From Gemmatimonadaceae bacterium (GTDB lineage Bacteria > Gemmatimonadota > Gemmatimonadetes > Gemmatimonadales > Gemmatimonadaceae), in assembly GCA_025450035.1 (NCBI GenBank), contig JANWIF010000050.1:1-32043 (forward strand): 32,043 nucleotides of DNA, given 5' to 3'. This document shows positions 15,222 to 24,549 of the stretch, piece after piece; the first letter of the stretch is position 1; each line of letters starts with the position of its first letter. The notes beneath the pieces are model-generated. The model did no database searches. It saw only the letters and a list, made by a program, of their open reading frames with translations, and was not told where the DNA came from. Both the position numbers and the translations under genes were made by a program.

Positions 15222-16013
15222 TCAACGAATGATCTTGAAGATCCGGCTCCAGCGCACCCGCAAATCGTCGAAGTCGAACGACATGTAGATGAACATTGGC
15301 TTCGCGCGAATGTTGGCTCGCGGGATGAAGCCGTAGTACCGCGCGTCGATGGAATTGTAGCGGTTGTCGCCCAACGAGAAGTAGTGCTTGGGCGGGATGA
15401 CGAACGGGCCCCAGTTGTCATGCGTCGGCTCCGCCGGCGCAGCGCCGAAGCGCGAGGCCTTGAGCCCGAAGGCCTTTTGCCAGCTGAAGTTCGCGTCCGT
15501 GTCGTCGACGTAGCCGAATGGCTTCTCCCCCATCCCAAAGCCTTGGCGCTGGGCAATCCCGTTTACGTACAGCATGCCGTCGCGCATGTACAGCGTGTCG
15601 CCGGGCGTGCCCATCAGCCGCTTCACGACCGTCGGCGTGAGCTCACCTTTGATGCGCCCCTCAGTCAAGCGGGCCTGTGACGGCGACTCGTACACTACCA
15701 CCTCACCGCGACGCGGGTCGCGAACTCCAGGCAGGTTGTAGTTCGTGAACGGGATGTGCGGTCCGAAAACGGTGTTGTTCGCGAACAAGAAATCACCGAC
15801 GAGCAGCGTGGGCTCCATACTGCCCGACGGGATGTGGTACGCCTCGATGAAGAACGTCCGCAGCACCAGGAAAATCACGACCGCGCCGATGAGAGTACGG
15901 AGCCATTCGCGGTAGGTGTCCTTGCGGCTCGCGGTCCCGCCGCTGCGCGCTTGGGCGACGACGTTGCGTGGTTTCGTGCCTCCGGATTTTTTCTTCTTCG
16001 GCGCCACGGCCAT
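15222..16013 (-). CDS. lepB: Signal peptidase I
   Basis: A 263-residue membrane protease that removes signal peptides from exported proteins. The ATG at 16013 gives a Lys-rich cytoplasmic tail (residues 5-35) and one membrane helix (about 41-57). The frame is open to 16115, but the extra residues show no similarity. Catalytic motifs are intact: IPSGSMEPTL with nucleophile Ser65, and TVVKRLMGTPGD with general base Lys131. A late GDNRYNSIDARYYGFIP is the conserved box E (GDNR..S.DSR..G). Length and motif order are normal for the S26A family, with one membrane helix rather than the two of the E. coli enzyme. Many lipoproteins in the window would use LspA instead; LepB serves the non-lipoprotein signals. 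Confidence 0.95.
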   Translation of the reverse strand: MAVAPKKKKSGGTKPRNVVAQARSGGTASRKDTYREWLRTLIGAVVIFLVLRTFFIEAYHIPSGSMEPTLLVGDFLFANNTVFGPHIPFTNYNLPGVRDPRRGEVVVYESPSQARLTEGRIKGELTPTVVKRLMGTPGDTLYMRDGMLYVNGIAQRQGFGMGEKPFGYVDDTDANFSWQKAFGLKASRFGAAPAEPTHDNWGPFVIPPKHYFSLGDNRYNSIDARYYGFIPRANIRAKPMFIYMSFDFDDLRVRWSRIFKIIR

Positions 16014-16118
16014 GGCAGGTATGGTGAAAGAACAGCGGCACACGGACATGAATTCTCCGTGCGCTCCCTCGTATTCTGGGCCGCTGGCGAGGGAATGCCA
16101 AGCCCCTGGATGCACGAC

Positions 16119-16144
16119 GGGGGCGTGCCAGCCGGTACGCCCCC
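16119..16144. terminator. Stable GC hairpin between the SWIB gene and lepB
   Basis: GGGGGCGTGCC (16119-16129) pairs with GGTACGCCCCC (16134-16144) around the loop AGCC, with one G-T wobble. It begins 39 bases after the SWIB gene stop (reading the minus strand) and lies before lepB. There is no T tract. It probably ends or protects the SWIB transcript. Confidence 0.5.
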
Positions 16145-16182
16145 CTCGCCTCCGCGACGCGTGTGCTGTCGCCGAGTGCGAC

Positions 16183-16560
16183 TTACTTCATGTGCTTGCT
16201 CGCCAGCTTCGTCATCTCGAACATCGAGACCTGCTTCTTGCCGCCGAATACGCGTCCGAGCTTGTCGTCGGCGTTGATCATGCGTCGGTTCTTCGCGTCC
16301 TGCAGCGAATTGCGTTTGATGTACGCCCAGAGCTTCTTGGTAATTTCGGTCCGAGGCATTGCGTTAGCACCAACTACCGCGCCGAGCGCATCATCAGGCT
16401 GCATGGGCCGCATGAACGCTGGGTTGGGCGCCCGCTTCTTTTTCGGCGCCGCCTTGCGAGCGGCCTTCTTCCGTCCAGCCTTCTTGGTGGCTTTCTTCGC
16501 GGTTCGCTTCGCGCCCTTCTTACCACCCTTCTTCGCGCCGCCTTTCTTTTTGGTGGCCAT
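16183..16560 (-). CDS. SWIB-domain protein with histone-like lysine/alanine tail
   Basis: A 125-residue protein. The ATG at 16560 has GGGAGA nine bases upstream. Residues 1-45 are nearly all Lys, Ala, Gly, Arg and Thr, like the tails of histone H1-like bacterial proteins (AlgP, Hc1) and likely to bind DNA without specificity. Residues 47-125 form a SWIB/MDM2-type domain: MQPDDALGAVVGANAMPRTEITKKLWAYI, then NSLQDAKNRRMINADDKL and FEMTKLASKH. Bacterial SWIB proteins occur in Chlamydiae, Gemmatimonadota and other groups, and their role in chromatin or DNA topology is largely untested. It is probably transcribed alone, from a promoter-like site at 16626-16654. Confidence 0.9.
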   Translation of the reverse strand: MATKKKGGAKKGGKKGAKRTAKKATKKAGRKKAARKAAPKKKRAPNPAFMRPMQPDDALGAVVGANAMPRTEITKKLWAYIKRNSLQDAKNRRMINADDKLGRVFGGKKQVSMFEMTKLASKHMK

Positions 16561-16625
16561 CGATGGTCTCTCCCGATTGGTGAAAGGATCGCGTTCTAGG
16601 GAAGGAACACGCGTCCGTCGCGCCA

Positions 16626-16654
16626 CAAACTAAGAAGGTCCTACCGGGATGCAA
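16626..16654 (-). promoter_or_regulatory. FCB-type promoter candidate for the SWIB gene
   Basis: On the minus strand: TTG (16654-16652), an 18-base spacer, then TTAGTTTG (16633-16626). This resembles the Bacteroidota pattern TTTG-N(19-21)-TAnnTTTG with one mismatch in the second box and a slightly short spacer. It would give a leader of about 60 bases before the start at 16560. Confidence 0.4.
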
Positions 16655-16712
16655 TAGGGGCGAAGTCGAATTTTCCCTCTGTGGAGTTCGCTGGTGGCTG
16701 GTGGTTGGTGGC

Positions 16713-16800
16713 GGTGGTTGGAGGTTCGAGATTGGTGGTTGGAGGTTGGTAAGGATGAAAACACGGTCGTCGTTAGTAGGTCACCAACCTCCAACCACCA
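16713..16800. repeat. GGTGGTTGGAGGTT repeat with 18-bp inverted repeat
   Basis: The 14-mer GGTGGTTGGAGGTT occurs directly at 16713-16726 and 16734-16747 and inverted at 16786-16799. The last two copies sit in a perfect 18-bp inverted repeat (16733-16750 and 16783-16800) with a 32-base loop. The flank 16692-16750 is also rich in spaced GG pairs. It lies between the response-regulator stop (16812) and the SWIB promoter, so it could be a REP-like element, a two-tetrad G-quadruplex former, or the transcript end of the two-component operon. Confidence 0.7.
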
Positions 16801-16811
16801 GTCACCACCAC

Positions 16812-17510
16812 CTATGCCTGCAACCGATACCCCGTCTTCCGCACCGTGAGCAAATGTCGCGGGGAGCCAGGATCGTGCTCGAGCTTCCGGCGCAACTCGG
16901 CCATGTGCGTATCCACGGTGCGGCTCACGATTTCAGCATCGTATCCCCACACTTCGTGTAGCAACTCGAGCCGTGATGCGACCTGACCGTTCCGCTGTAT
17001 CAAGGCCATGATCAGGTCGAACTCCTTGGGGCGCAGCTGCACGGGCGCACCCGCACGCAGAACCTCGTGCGTCGCGGGACGCACTTCGACGTCGCCAAAG
17101 CATACGGGCGGCGGCGCCACCTTAGGCATCACCGCCGCGGCTGATGCGACGCTCCGCCGCAGGAGCGCCTCCACCCGCGCCAAGAGCTCCATCAGGCTGA
17201 ACGGCTTGGTCACGTAGTCATCCGCTCCCCACCGGAAGCCACGCACCTTGTCCGTCTCGTCACCTCGCGCAGTGAGCACCAGCACCGGACCAGTGAATCC
17301 GTCCTGGCGGAGGAGTCGCAATAGACGATAGCCATCGAGCTTCGGCAGCATCAGGTCGAGCATTACGAGGTCGGGGCGCGCGGCGCGCGCTTGCGACAGC
17401 CCCTTCACACCGTCGGCGGCAACGGCTACCTCATACCCCTCCAACTCCAGATTCGTGCGAAGACCCGACGCGAGGTCGGCGTTGTCTTCCACGACGAGAA
17501 TTCGATGCAT
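16812..17510 (-). CDS. OmpR/PhoB-type response regulator
   Basis: A 232-residue response regulator. The ATG at 17510 has GGGAG upstream and gives a canonical start MHRILVVEDN. The receiver domain has acidic Glu8-Asp9, phospho-acceptor Asp52 (VMLDLMLPK), Thr80 and Lys102 (YVTKPF). After an Ala/Pro linker comes a winged-helix DNA-binding domain (about 138-232) with the usual RPKEFDLIMAL, HEVWGYD and SRTVDTHMAELRRKLE and KTGYRL elements. It follows its cognate kinase gene by 19 bases in the same operon. The targets are not evident. Confidence 0.95.
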   Translation of the reverse strand: MHRILVVEDNADLASGLRTNLELEGYEVAVAADGVKGLSQARAARPDLVMLDLMLPKLDGYRLLRLLRQDGFTGPVLVLTARGDETDKVRGFRWGADDYVTKPFSLMELLARVEALLRRSVASAAAVMPKVAPPPVCFGDVEVRPATHEVLRAGAPVQLRPKEFDLIMALIQRNGQVASRLELLHEVWGYDAEIVSRTVDTHMAELRRKLEHDPGSPRHLLTVRKTGYRLQA

Positions 17511-17529
17511 ACGAACTCCCAGGCTCGCT

Positions 17530-19245
17530 TTATCGTCTCGCAACGAGATCATGCGTCCCTCCCTCAAACGATATGCTACCAACGCGGGCACCCGGCAGTT
17601 CCACGACAAACCGCGCGCCGCCCGACGGCGCGCGGTCCACGCGACACGTTCCCCCGTGCAACGTGACCAGCTGCCGCACCACCGACAGTCCGATTCCACT
17701 CCCGGTAGCCACGGAATACTCTCCGCTGTGCAAGCGCACGAACGGATCCCAGATGCGTTGACTTTCCGTCAACGGTACGCCGTCTCCTTCATCGTCCACG
17801 CACAGCACGGCGCGTCCGCGCTCGAGTGTCAGACTCACGCGTACCGTTTGCCCGTCCGGCCCGTACTTCACGGCGTTGTCCAGCAAGTTGAGCAAGATCT
17901 GACGCACCGCGCCCTCGTCGACCGGTACGATGACGCGGTCATCGAGCTCCTGCTCCACCGTACACGTGCGTACGCGCGCCAACGGCACGAACGATTCGAC
18001 AACCTCATGGACCAGCGGGGCAAGTGCCCGCGGCTGCGCCGACACGTGCGTGCCGCGTCGTTCGGTGCGCGAGAACAGCAGTACGTTGTCAACCAAATGC
18101 CCGAGCCGGCGCGCTTCGCGCAGAATGATTCGCAATGCGTCACTGCGCGCGACTTCGGTGGCCACCCGCCCATACGCGAGCGACTCCGCGAATAGAACAA
18201 TCTGCGCGAGCGGCGTCCGCAATTCGTGAGACACGCTGGACGTGAAATCGGCTCGGAGATGCGCGAGGTCCTCGGCCCGCCGCGCGAGATGGAACGCCGC
18301 CACCACCAAGGCGCCGGCGCAGAGCAGCAACGCCACCAGAAGCGGGAGCCGCGTCCGCGGCACCCCGCCGCGCAGCAGCATGTCCGCAGCCTGCGGACGT
18401 AGCGCTATGCGCACCGTCGGTCCTTTGGGGGCGAATCGCCACAAGGGCTGCGTGGCGCCATACACCGTGAGATCGTGCACCGGTGACCGGTAGATCTCAC
18501 GGTCGTGCTGATCCATCACGGTCACGCCGAGCAACGAGTCGTTGGGCAACCCGTGACTGAGCGACCTGGGAACGAGGGGCGTCGATTCGGCCAACCGAGG
18601 CAGTACCGCTTGCGCGTAGGAGCGAAATGTGGTAGCGAATCCGTACACCACATCCGGCGTTCCGCCCACCCCATGGACGTACGCCATCAGATAGATTTCC
18701 GTCTCATTGGCCACGCTGTCCACGATCACATAGAGCGATCGCGATGCCATGCCCACCGCCGCGGTCCCGGCGACTGTGTCGAAACTGGCCGACAACGAAT
18801 CACGCAGCCTCGCCTGCTCCGCCACACCGGGAAAACTGCCCCCCCCCCCTTGGACGCGCAACGCGCCTGCCGGCACCTCGTAGCTGAACACGTACTCGGG
18901 CGACGGAACGTACATCCAGTCCCATGCACGCACATCGCTCGCCGTCTTCTGGAGTCCGTCCAGCGGGTAGATGTGGTTGGCTTCCATGTTCGTCGTCCCC
19001 GCGCCAACCGAGGATAGAATCGCCATGGCACCGCCATACAAGGTTTTCCCCGCGGCGTCGGTGAAGTTGGCGGCGGCAAACTCCGCGTAGTCGCGCAGGG
19101 CGTCTTCAGCCGCTTCGCGATGCGAGCTGCCAGACACCCATGCGACCCAGGTAATAGCGCCCACCACGCCGAGCGTTAGAAGCAGCACGGCCACGAGCGG
19201 GGCCGCCGAAGCGGCTGTCGGTGGGCGGGTCGGACGTTGTGCCAT
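17530..19245 (-). CDS. Sensor histidine kinase with large periplasmic domain
   Basis: A 571-residue two-component sensor. TM1 is about 15-37, an extracytoplasmic sensor is about 38-298, and TM2 is about 300-320. There is a short linker with no obvious HAMP, then a HisKA domain with His340 in SVSHELRTPL. The HATPase domain has N box NLLDNAVKYG, G1 VDDEGDGVP and G2 GSGIGLSVV. The kinase should phosphorylate the response regulator encoded 19 bases downstream. The sensor part contains four glycines (133-136) encoded by an 11-G run. A one-base gain would stop translation about 16 codons on; a one-base loss stops at 18726. Either gives a truncated product without a kinase domain. The sensor ligand is unknown. 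Confidence 0.95.
   Translation of the reverse strand: MAQRPTRPPTAASAAPLVAVLLLTLGVVGAITWVAWVSGSSHREAAEDALRDYAEFAAANFTDAAGKTLYGGAMAILSSVGAGTTNMEANHIYPLDGLQKTASDVRAWDWMYVPSPEYVFSYEVPAGALRVQGGGGSFPGVAEQARLRDSLSASFDTVAGTAAVGMASRSLYVIVDSVANETEIYLMAYVHGVGGTPDVVYGFATTFRSYAQAVLPRLAESTPLVPRSLSHGLPNDSLLGVTVMDQHDREIYRSPVHDLTVYGATQPLWRFAPKGPTVRIALRPQAADMLLRGGVPRTRLPLLVALLLCAGALVVAAFHLARRAEDLAHLRADFTSSVSHELRTPLAQIVLFAESLAYGRVATEVARSDALRIILREARRLGHLVDNVLLFSRTERRGTHVSAQPRALAPLVHEVVESFVPLARVRTCTVEQELDDRVIVPVDEGAVRQILLNLLDNAVKYGPDGQTVRVSLTLERGRAVLCVDDEGDGVPLTESQRIWDPFVRLHSGEYSVATGSGIGLSVVRQLVTLHGGTCRVDRAPSGGARFVVELPGARVGSISFEGGTHDLVARR
18839..18849 (-). repeat. 11-base G homopolymer inside the kinase gene
   Basis: Eleven consecutive C on the plus strand (G on the coding strand) encode Gly133-Gly136 of the sensor domain. 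Homopolymers of this length in coding DNA are classic sites of slipped-strand mispairing. Both shifted frames close quickly, so indels would switch the kinase off. Confidence 0.9.
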
Positions 19246-19309
19246 TGTCGTACCTACGGTGTCACGGTTTGATGGTTTCGGCCGCGCCCCCCTCCCTCAA
19301 TCGGTCCAC

Positions 19310-20227
19310 TCAGTCCATCGGCTCCAACGAGCGCAGCAAAGTCATCATCTCGACATCGTAGGCGTCGGGCGACAGGTCCTCACGATCGATGTCCGGATTA
19401 CGCTGAGGGGTCTCGACTATGAGCGGCACCGACACGGAGCGCTCGTCCGCCAAAAGCCACCGAAACGGCTCGACCCCGATAGCTCCCCGCCCAATCAACG
19501 CGTGACGGTCACGATTGGATCCGCGCCCGCCCTCACTGTCGTTCAGGTGAAAGAACGATGGCGGTTCACCGGTTCCTGCCTCGAACTCATCGAGCACGGC
19601 GCCCTGGGCCGCGGCCGACGACGCGATGTCGTGGCCCGCCGCGAACAGATGACATGTGTCGAGTCCATAGCCGGCCCGCGAACGGAAATCCGGCGGGATG
19701 GCACTCAGAATGGCGGCGACCTCGTCGGGGGTGCGTCCGATGGTGAGTCCTGCACCGGCCGTGTTCTCGACCAGCAGCCGCGTGTGTCCATCGATCCGAT
19801 CGAGAGCCTGCGTCATTGCCCGCGCCACGCGCGCCGTCGCTGCCGCACGATCGCCGCCAGTCGCGGCGCCGGGATGGAAGCACACGCCGCCCACGCCGAG
19901 CGCCGTCGACCGCTCGAGTTCCTTGGTCAGGCCGGCGCTCGCGCGCGTCCATTTCTCCTCGTCCGTTGACGCGGTGTTCAACACGTACGCGGCGTGCACG
20001 ATCACGTGCTCCGGCACGATGCCCGCCACTTCGAGCGCGGCGCGAAACCGCTGGACGCGCTCGGCGCGCATCGAGGCCTTGTCGCCGTAATACTTCGGAA
20101 TCGCGGTGAATATCTGGAGCGCACGCATCCCCGCGCGTCCGGCGCGCAGCGCCGCATGGTCGATCCCGCCGGTGTCCAGCGTGTGAGCGCCGAAGAACCG
20201 GCGCGAGCCGTTCGCGCCGCGCGACAC
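19310..20227 (-). CDS. nfo: Endonuclease IV (AP endonuclease)
   Basis: A 305-residue TIM-barrel DNA repair enzyme that cleaves 5' of abasic sites. All nine zinc ligands can be placed with near-canonical spacing: His78, His118, Glu154, Asp190, His193, His227, Asp240, His242 and Glu272. These correspond to E. coli His69, His109, Glu145, Asp179, His182, His216, Asp229, His231 and Glu261. The motifs FHLNDSEG, SNRDRHALIGRGAIG and PLIVETP are intact. Start is a GTG at 20227 with GAGGAG 7 bases upstream. The small ORF 20254-20343 lies 26 bases before it on the same strand, so a BNR lipoprotein - mini ORF - nfo unit is possible. Confidence 0.95.
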   Translation of the reverse strand: MSRGANGSRRFFGAHTLDTGGIDHAALRAGRAGMRALQIFTAIPKYYGDKASMRAERVQRFRAALEVAGIVPEHVIVHAAYVLNTASTDEEKWTRASAGLTKELERSTALGVGGVCFHPGAATGGDRAAATARVARAMTQALDRIDGHTRLLVENTAGAGLTIGRTPDEVAAILSAIPPDFRSRAGYGLDTCHLFAAGHDIASSAAAQGAVLDEFEAGTGEPPSFFHLNDSEGGRGSNRDRHALIGRGAIGVEPFRWLLADERSVSVPLIVETPQRNPDIDREDLSPDAYDVEMMTLLRSLEPMD

Positions 20228-20253
20228 TCAGCGCTCCTCTGACGAGAGGTCGC

Positions 20254-20343
20254 TCATGCGCGCGCCGTGTGGCCGAGTTGCTCGAGCACGCCTAACAGCA
20301 GGCGCTGCAGAGCCGGATCGGCGACGGCGAGTACGTCGCGCAC
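20254..20343 (-). CDS. Possible 29-residue small ORF between lipoprotein and nfo
   Basis: GTG at 20343 with GGAG eight bases upstream, then 29 codons to TGA: VRDVLAVADPALQRLLLGVL followed by EQLGHTARA. It is leucine-rich and amphipathic, predicted to be one helix. It sits in the 134-base gap after the BNR lipoprotein stop and before nfo. It uses the TTA-GGC word typical of genes in this window. The overlapping 99-residue frame that runs through here is Arg/Ser-rich and looks like a shadow. Real translation is unproven; it could also be the remnant of a longer gene. Confidence 0.4.
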   Translation of the reverse strand: MRDVLAVADPALQRLLLGVLEQLGHTARA

Positions 20344-20361
20344 TACGAGATCTCCGCGCGA

Positions 20362-21183
20362 TCATGGCTGGGTGAGCGTGCCCACGTCCACCACCGTGGC
20401 CGCGGGGGCCGCGTCGCCGCTCGCCCCAATGGCACGAGACGCCCAGGCGACCGCCACGCGGCGCCCCCGCACCGCGACGCGAGGATCGCTGGCCTGCTCG
20501 GTGGTGGCGGAGACGGGGACGCGCCATTCGAAGATATGTCCGGTGGTGCTGGAAATCGCGATCCCTACCCGCCCCTCGTCGGCGTTAGGGTATTCGTACG
20601 CCACAACAACTGTGTCGCCGTGTGCGGCCACCGAGGCGCGCGCGGGATCATCGCCGAACAAGATGCCCACCGGCGCGTGCCAGATCGCACCGTGCTCCAT
20701 CGAGTGAGTGAACCAGATGCCGGTCCCTTGCGGCGCCGCGAGAAAATACACCAGGTGAACATATCCGCTCGCCGAATCGGCGGCGATCGCGGGCGCCGGG
20801 CGCGCGCATCCGAGCGACGAATGGTCCCGCGCATCGGCCACCATCGGCGGCGTCCACGAATTGCCGCTATTTATCGATCGAGCGACAACGAGCGACGCGC
20901 TGCTGTCGGCACGCGGCTGCCACCATGCCGCGTACCACTCACCGGCGCCCAACCGCGCGAACACGAGCGACGCAGCGCACGCACCGGCGGGCGTGACAAA
21001 TGGTGCCGTCGGACGCGCACCGATGGCCGGTGCACCATTCGCGTCCAACGTCAGCCGTGTGTCAGCCGCCAGCGCACCCGCCGTGCGCGCCACCTCCTGC
21101 CACGTGACGGGCGGACGGTCGCAACCCAACGCGAGCATCGCGAGCCCGACGATGGCCGCCGCGCGGACACCGGCCCCGCGCAT
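20362..21183 (-). CDS. BNR/sialidase-like lipoprotein
   Basis: A 273-residue lipoprotein. The ATG at 21183 gives a basic start, a hydrophobic stretch and Cys21; an upstream start at 21231 was rejected. The mature part contains Asp-box-like BNR motifs, RSINSGNSWTPP and THSMEHGAIWHAP, of the S-x-D-x-G-x-x-W type with Asp replaced in both. This implies a beta-propeller fold of a few blades. Catalytic sialidase residues (Tyr, Glu, the Arg triad) are not evident, so it is more likely a binding or structural protein on the cell surface. Two cysteines in the mature part (in GACAAS and LGCARP) may form a disulfide. Neighbours give no functional clue. Confidence 0.75.
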   Translation of the reverse strand: MRGAGVRAAAIVGLAMLALGCDRPPVTWQEVARTAGALAADTRLTLDANGAPAIGARPTAPFVTPAGACAASLVFARLGAGEWYAAWWQPRADSSASLVVARSINSGNSWTPPMVADARDHSSLGCARPAPAIAADSASGYVHLVYFLAAPQGTGIWFTHSMEHGAIWHAPVGILFGDDPARASVAAHGDTVVVAYEYPNADEGRVGIAISSTTGHIFEWRVPVSATTEQASDPRVAVRGRRVAVAWASRAIGASGDAAPAATVVDVGTLTQP

Positions 21184-21256
21184 GCCGCCGCGCCGGGGAG
21201 CGATGAGATGAAGAGAGCTGCACACCAACAAAATCTACACCCTGTGCAGGACCCAA

Positions 21257-22600
21257 TCACACGCGCGTATCGCTCGACGAGCGCGACCGCACGCCCAACC
21301 GAAACACGGGATAGCTCAGCGCCAGGAGCGCGAGGGCATACGCGCTGCGCTGCGTGTCACCTACCGCGGCGCCAATGAGGAAAGCAACGGATCCCACGAG
21401 CGCGAGTCCGGTGGTCCACGGATAGCCCCATGCGCGAAACGGTCGCGCGCGCGCGGGCTCGCGCCGGCGCAGTGCAAAGAGCGCCGCAAACGATACCACG
21501 TAGTTGGCCACGAAGTAGAACGCCGCGATGGCCAACACGCTCTCGAACACACCGGTGACAATGAACACGATCGCCACCACGGCGCTGGCCGCGAGCGCGA
21601 TGGTCGGCGTGCCGCGCGCCGAAACGCGTGCCGCGTTGGCCGGGAAGAGCCCGTCGCGGCTCATCGCCACCGGAACGCGCGAGGCCATGAGCAGCAGCGC
21701 ATTCACACTGCTCAGCAGCAGCAGGAGCGTGAGCAGGCTGACGATCGGATAGCCACGCGAGCCGAACAACGCTCGCGCCGCGGCCGACGCCACGAATGGC
21801 TCGCCCGCCATACCGGGGAGCGTGACCACCCATGCAAGCGCGATGTTGAGCAGCACGTACACCGCAATGATCGCGAGCACTCCCCCGATCATCGAACGGG
21901 GGATGTCGCGCCCCGGGTCCTGCACTTCCTCGGAGAAATAGAGCACGCCGTTCCAGCCGTCGTACGTGTAGATGACCGACTGCATGGACAGCACGATGGC
22001 GGTAAACAGCGCGGCGCCCACCGGGGCGACGCGCGGTGCGACGTGCGGCGGCGGTGCGTGCGGGAGTAGGAAGCACGCGCCGATGAAGACCAGCAGCGCG
22101 AGTCCCTTGAGCAGGCTCGTGATGGCTTGCGCGCGTCCGCTCTCCCGGGCGCCGCGCCAGAGAATCGCTGTGAACAAAAGGACCGTGGCGACGGCAACGT
22201 GCTTCGTGAACGGTGCGAGCGCGGGAATGACCACTGCCGCCGATTCGCCAATCACAATCGGGATCGCGGCTGCGCTCGCGCAGGTCGAGAGCCAGTCGCT
22301 CCACCCGATCACGAAACCGGCGTACGGTCCGAACGCATAGCGCGCGAAAACGTACTGGCCACCGGACCGCGGGATCATGGCCCCCAGCTCGGCAAGGTTG
22401 ATGGCGCCGAATAAGGCGTAGAGACCGCCGGCCACCCACACGCCAAAGAACAGGGCTGCGGTCGGCAGTCGCGATGCGATATCGCCAGGCGTGCGCAGAA
22501 TGCCGGCGCCGATCGTGTTGCCGATGATCACCGCAAGTCCAAACACGACGCCGAACACGCGAAGCAAGCGATCGGCAGGCGGAAGCTGCGACGTGGACAT
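21257..22600 (-). CDS. APC-superfamily amino acid transporter
   Basis: A 447-residue inner-membrane transporter with about 12 hydrophobic helices. The helix-1 substrate motif IIGNTIGAGILRTPG is intact, and the loop 2-3 motif AELGAMIPRSGGQYVFAR is typical of the amino acid-polyamine-organocation family (LAT/basic amino acid branch). YDGWNGVLYFSEEVQDPGRDIPRS matches helix 6-7 of that branch. The start ATG at 22600 has a GTG directly before it, which could also be used. It is divergent from the P5C dehydrogenase operon across a 206-base gap, so it may supply proline or a related amino acid, but the substrate is inferred only from position. Confidence 0.9.
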   Translation of the reverse strand: MSTSQLPPADRLLRVFGVVFGLAVIIGNTIGAGILRTPGDIASRLPTAALFFGVWVAGGLYALFGAINLAELGAMIPRSGGQYVFARYAFGPYAGFVIGWSDWLSTCASAAAIPIVIGESAAVVIPALAPFTKHVAVATVLLFTAILWRGARESGRAQAITSLLKGLALLVFIGACFLLPHAPPPHVAPRVAPVGAALFTAIVLSMQSVIYTYDGWNGVLYFSEEVQDPGRDIPRSMIGGVLAIIAVYVLLNIALAWVVTLPGMAGEPFVASAAARALFGSRGYPIVSLLTLLLLLSSVNALLLMASRVPVAMSRDGLFPANAARVSARGTPTIALAASAVVAIVFIVTGVFESVLAIAAFYFVANYVVSFAALFALRRREPARARPFRAWGYPWTTGLALVGSVAFLIGAAVGDTQRSAYALALLALSYPVFRLGVRSRSSSDTRV

Positions 22601-22720
22601 CACGCTGGAGGCAAGAGGGATTGGGGGCGGCGCGTACGAGCACGGCGTCGCACGCCGGATGCGGTGAGGCGGTGGCGCCTATGATGCGACGGCCCGCGCA
22701 CCGCGGCCAGGGTGCGCGCG

Positions 22721-22752
22721 GTTGGCCACACGTCAGGCGTACGGTATCTTTG
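22721..22752 (+). promoter_or_regulatory. FCB-type promoter candidate for the P5C dehydrogenase operon
   Basis: GTTG (22721-22724), a 20-base spacer, then TATCTTTG (22745-22752), an exact match to the Bacteroidota TAnnTTTG box with correct spacing from a TTG-type -33 element. Transcription would start near 22758, leaving a leader of about 50 bases before the ATG at 22807, with GAGG as the ribosome site. The rest of the 206-base gap shows nothing I can name. Confidence 0.55.
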
Positions 22753-22806
22753 GATGCTCCGGTGCGATGCAACGCGCGCGCACTCGACCTTCTGTGAGGA
22801 TCAACC

Positions 22807-24548
<1,742 letters not shown>

Positions 24549-24549
<1 letters not shown>

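Noticed and set aside
16692..16800. CRISPR-like or microsatellite reading of the GGTGG-rich stretch
   Set aside because: Repeats are too few, too short and partly inverted, with no spacers or cas genes.
20228..20527. 99-residue frame in the lipoprotein/nfo gap
   Set aside because: Arg-rich shadow; the short GTG frame at 20343 is more protein-like and has a ribosome site.
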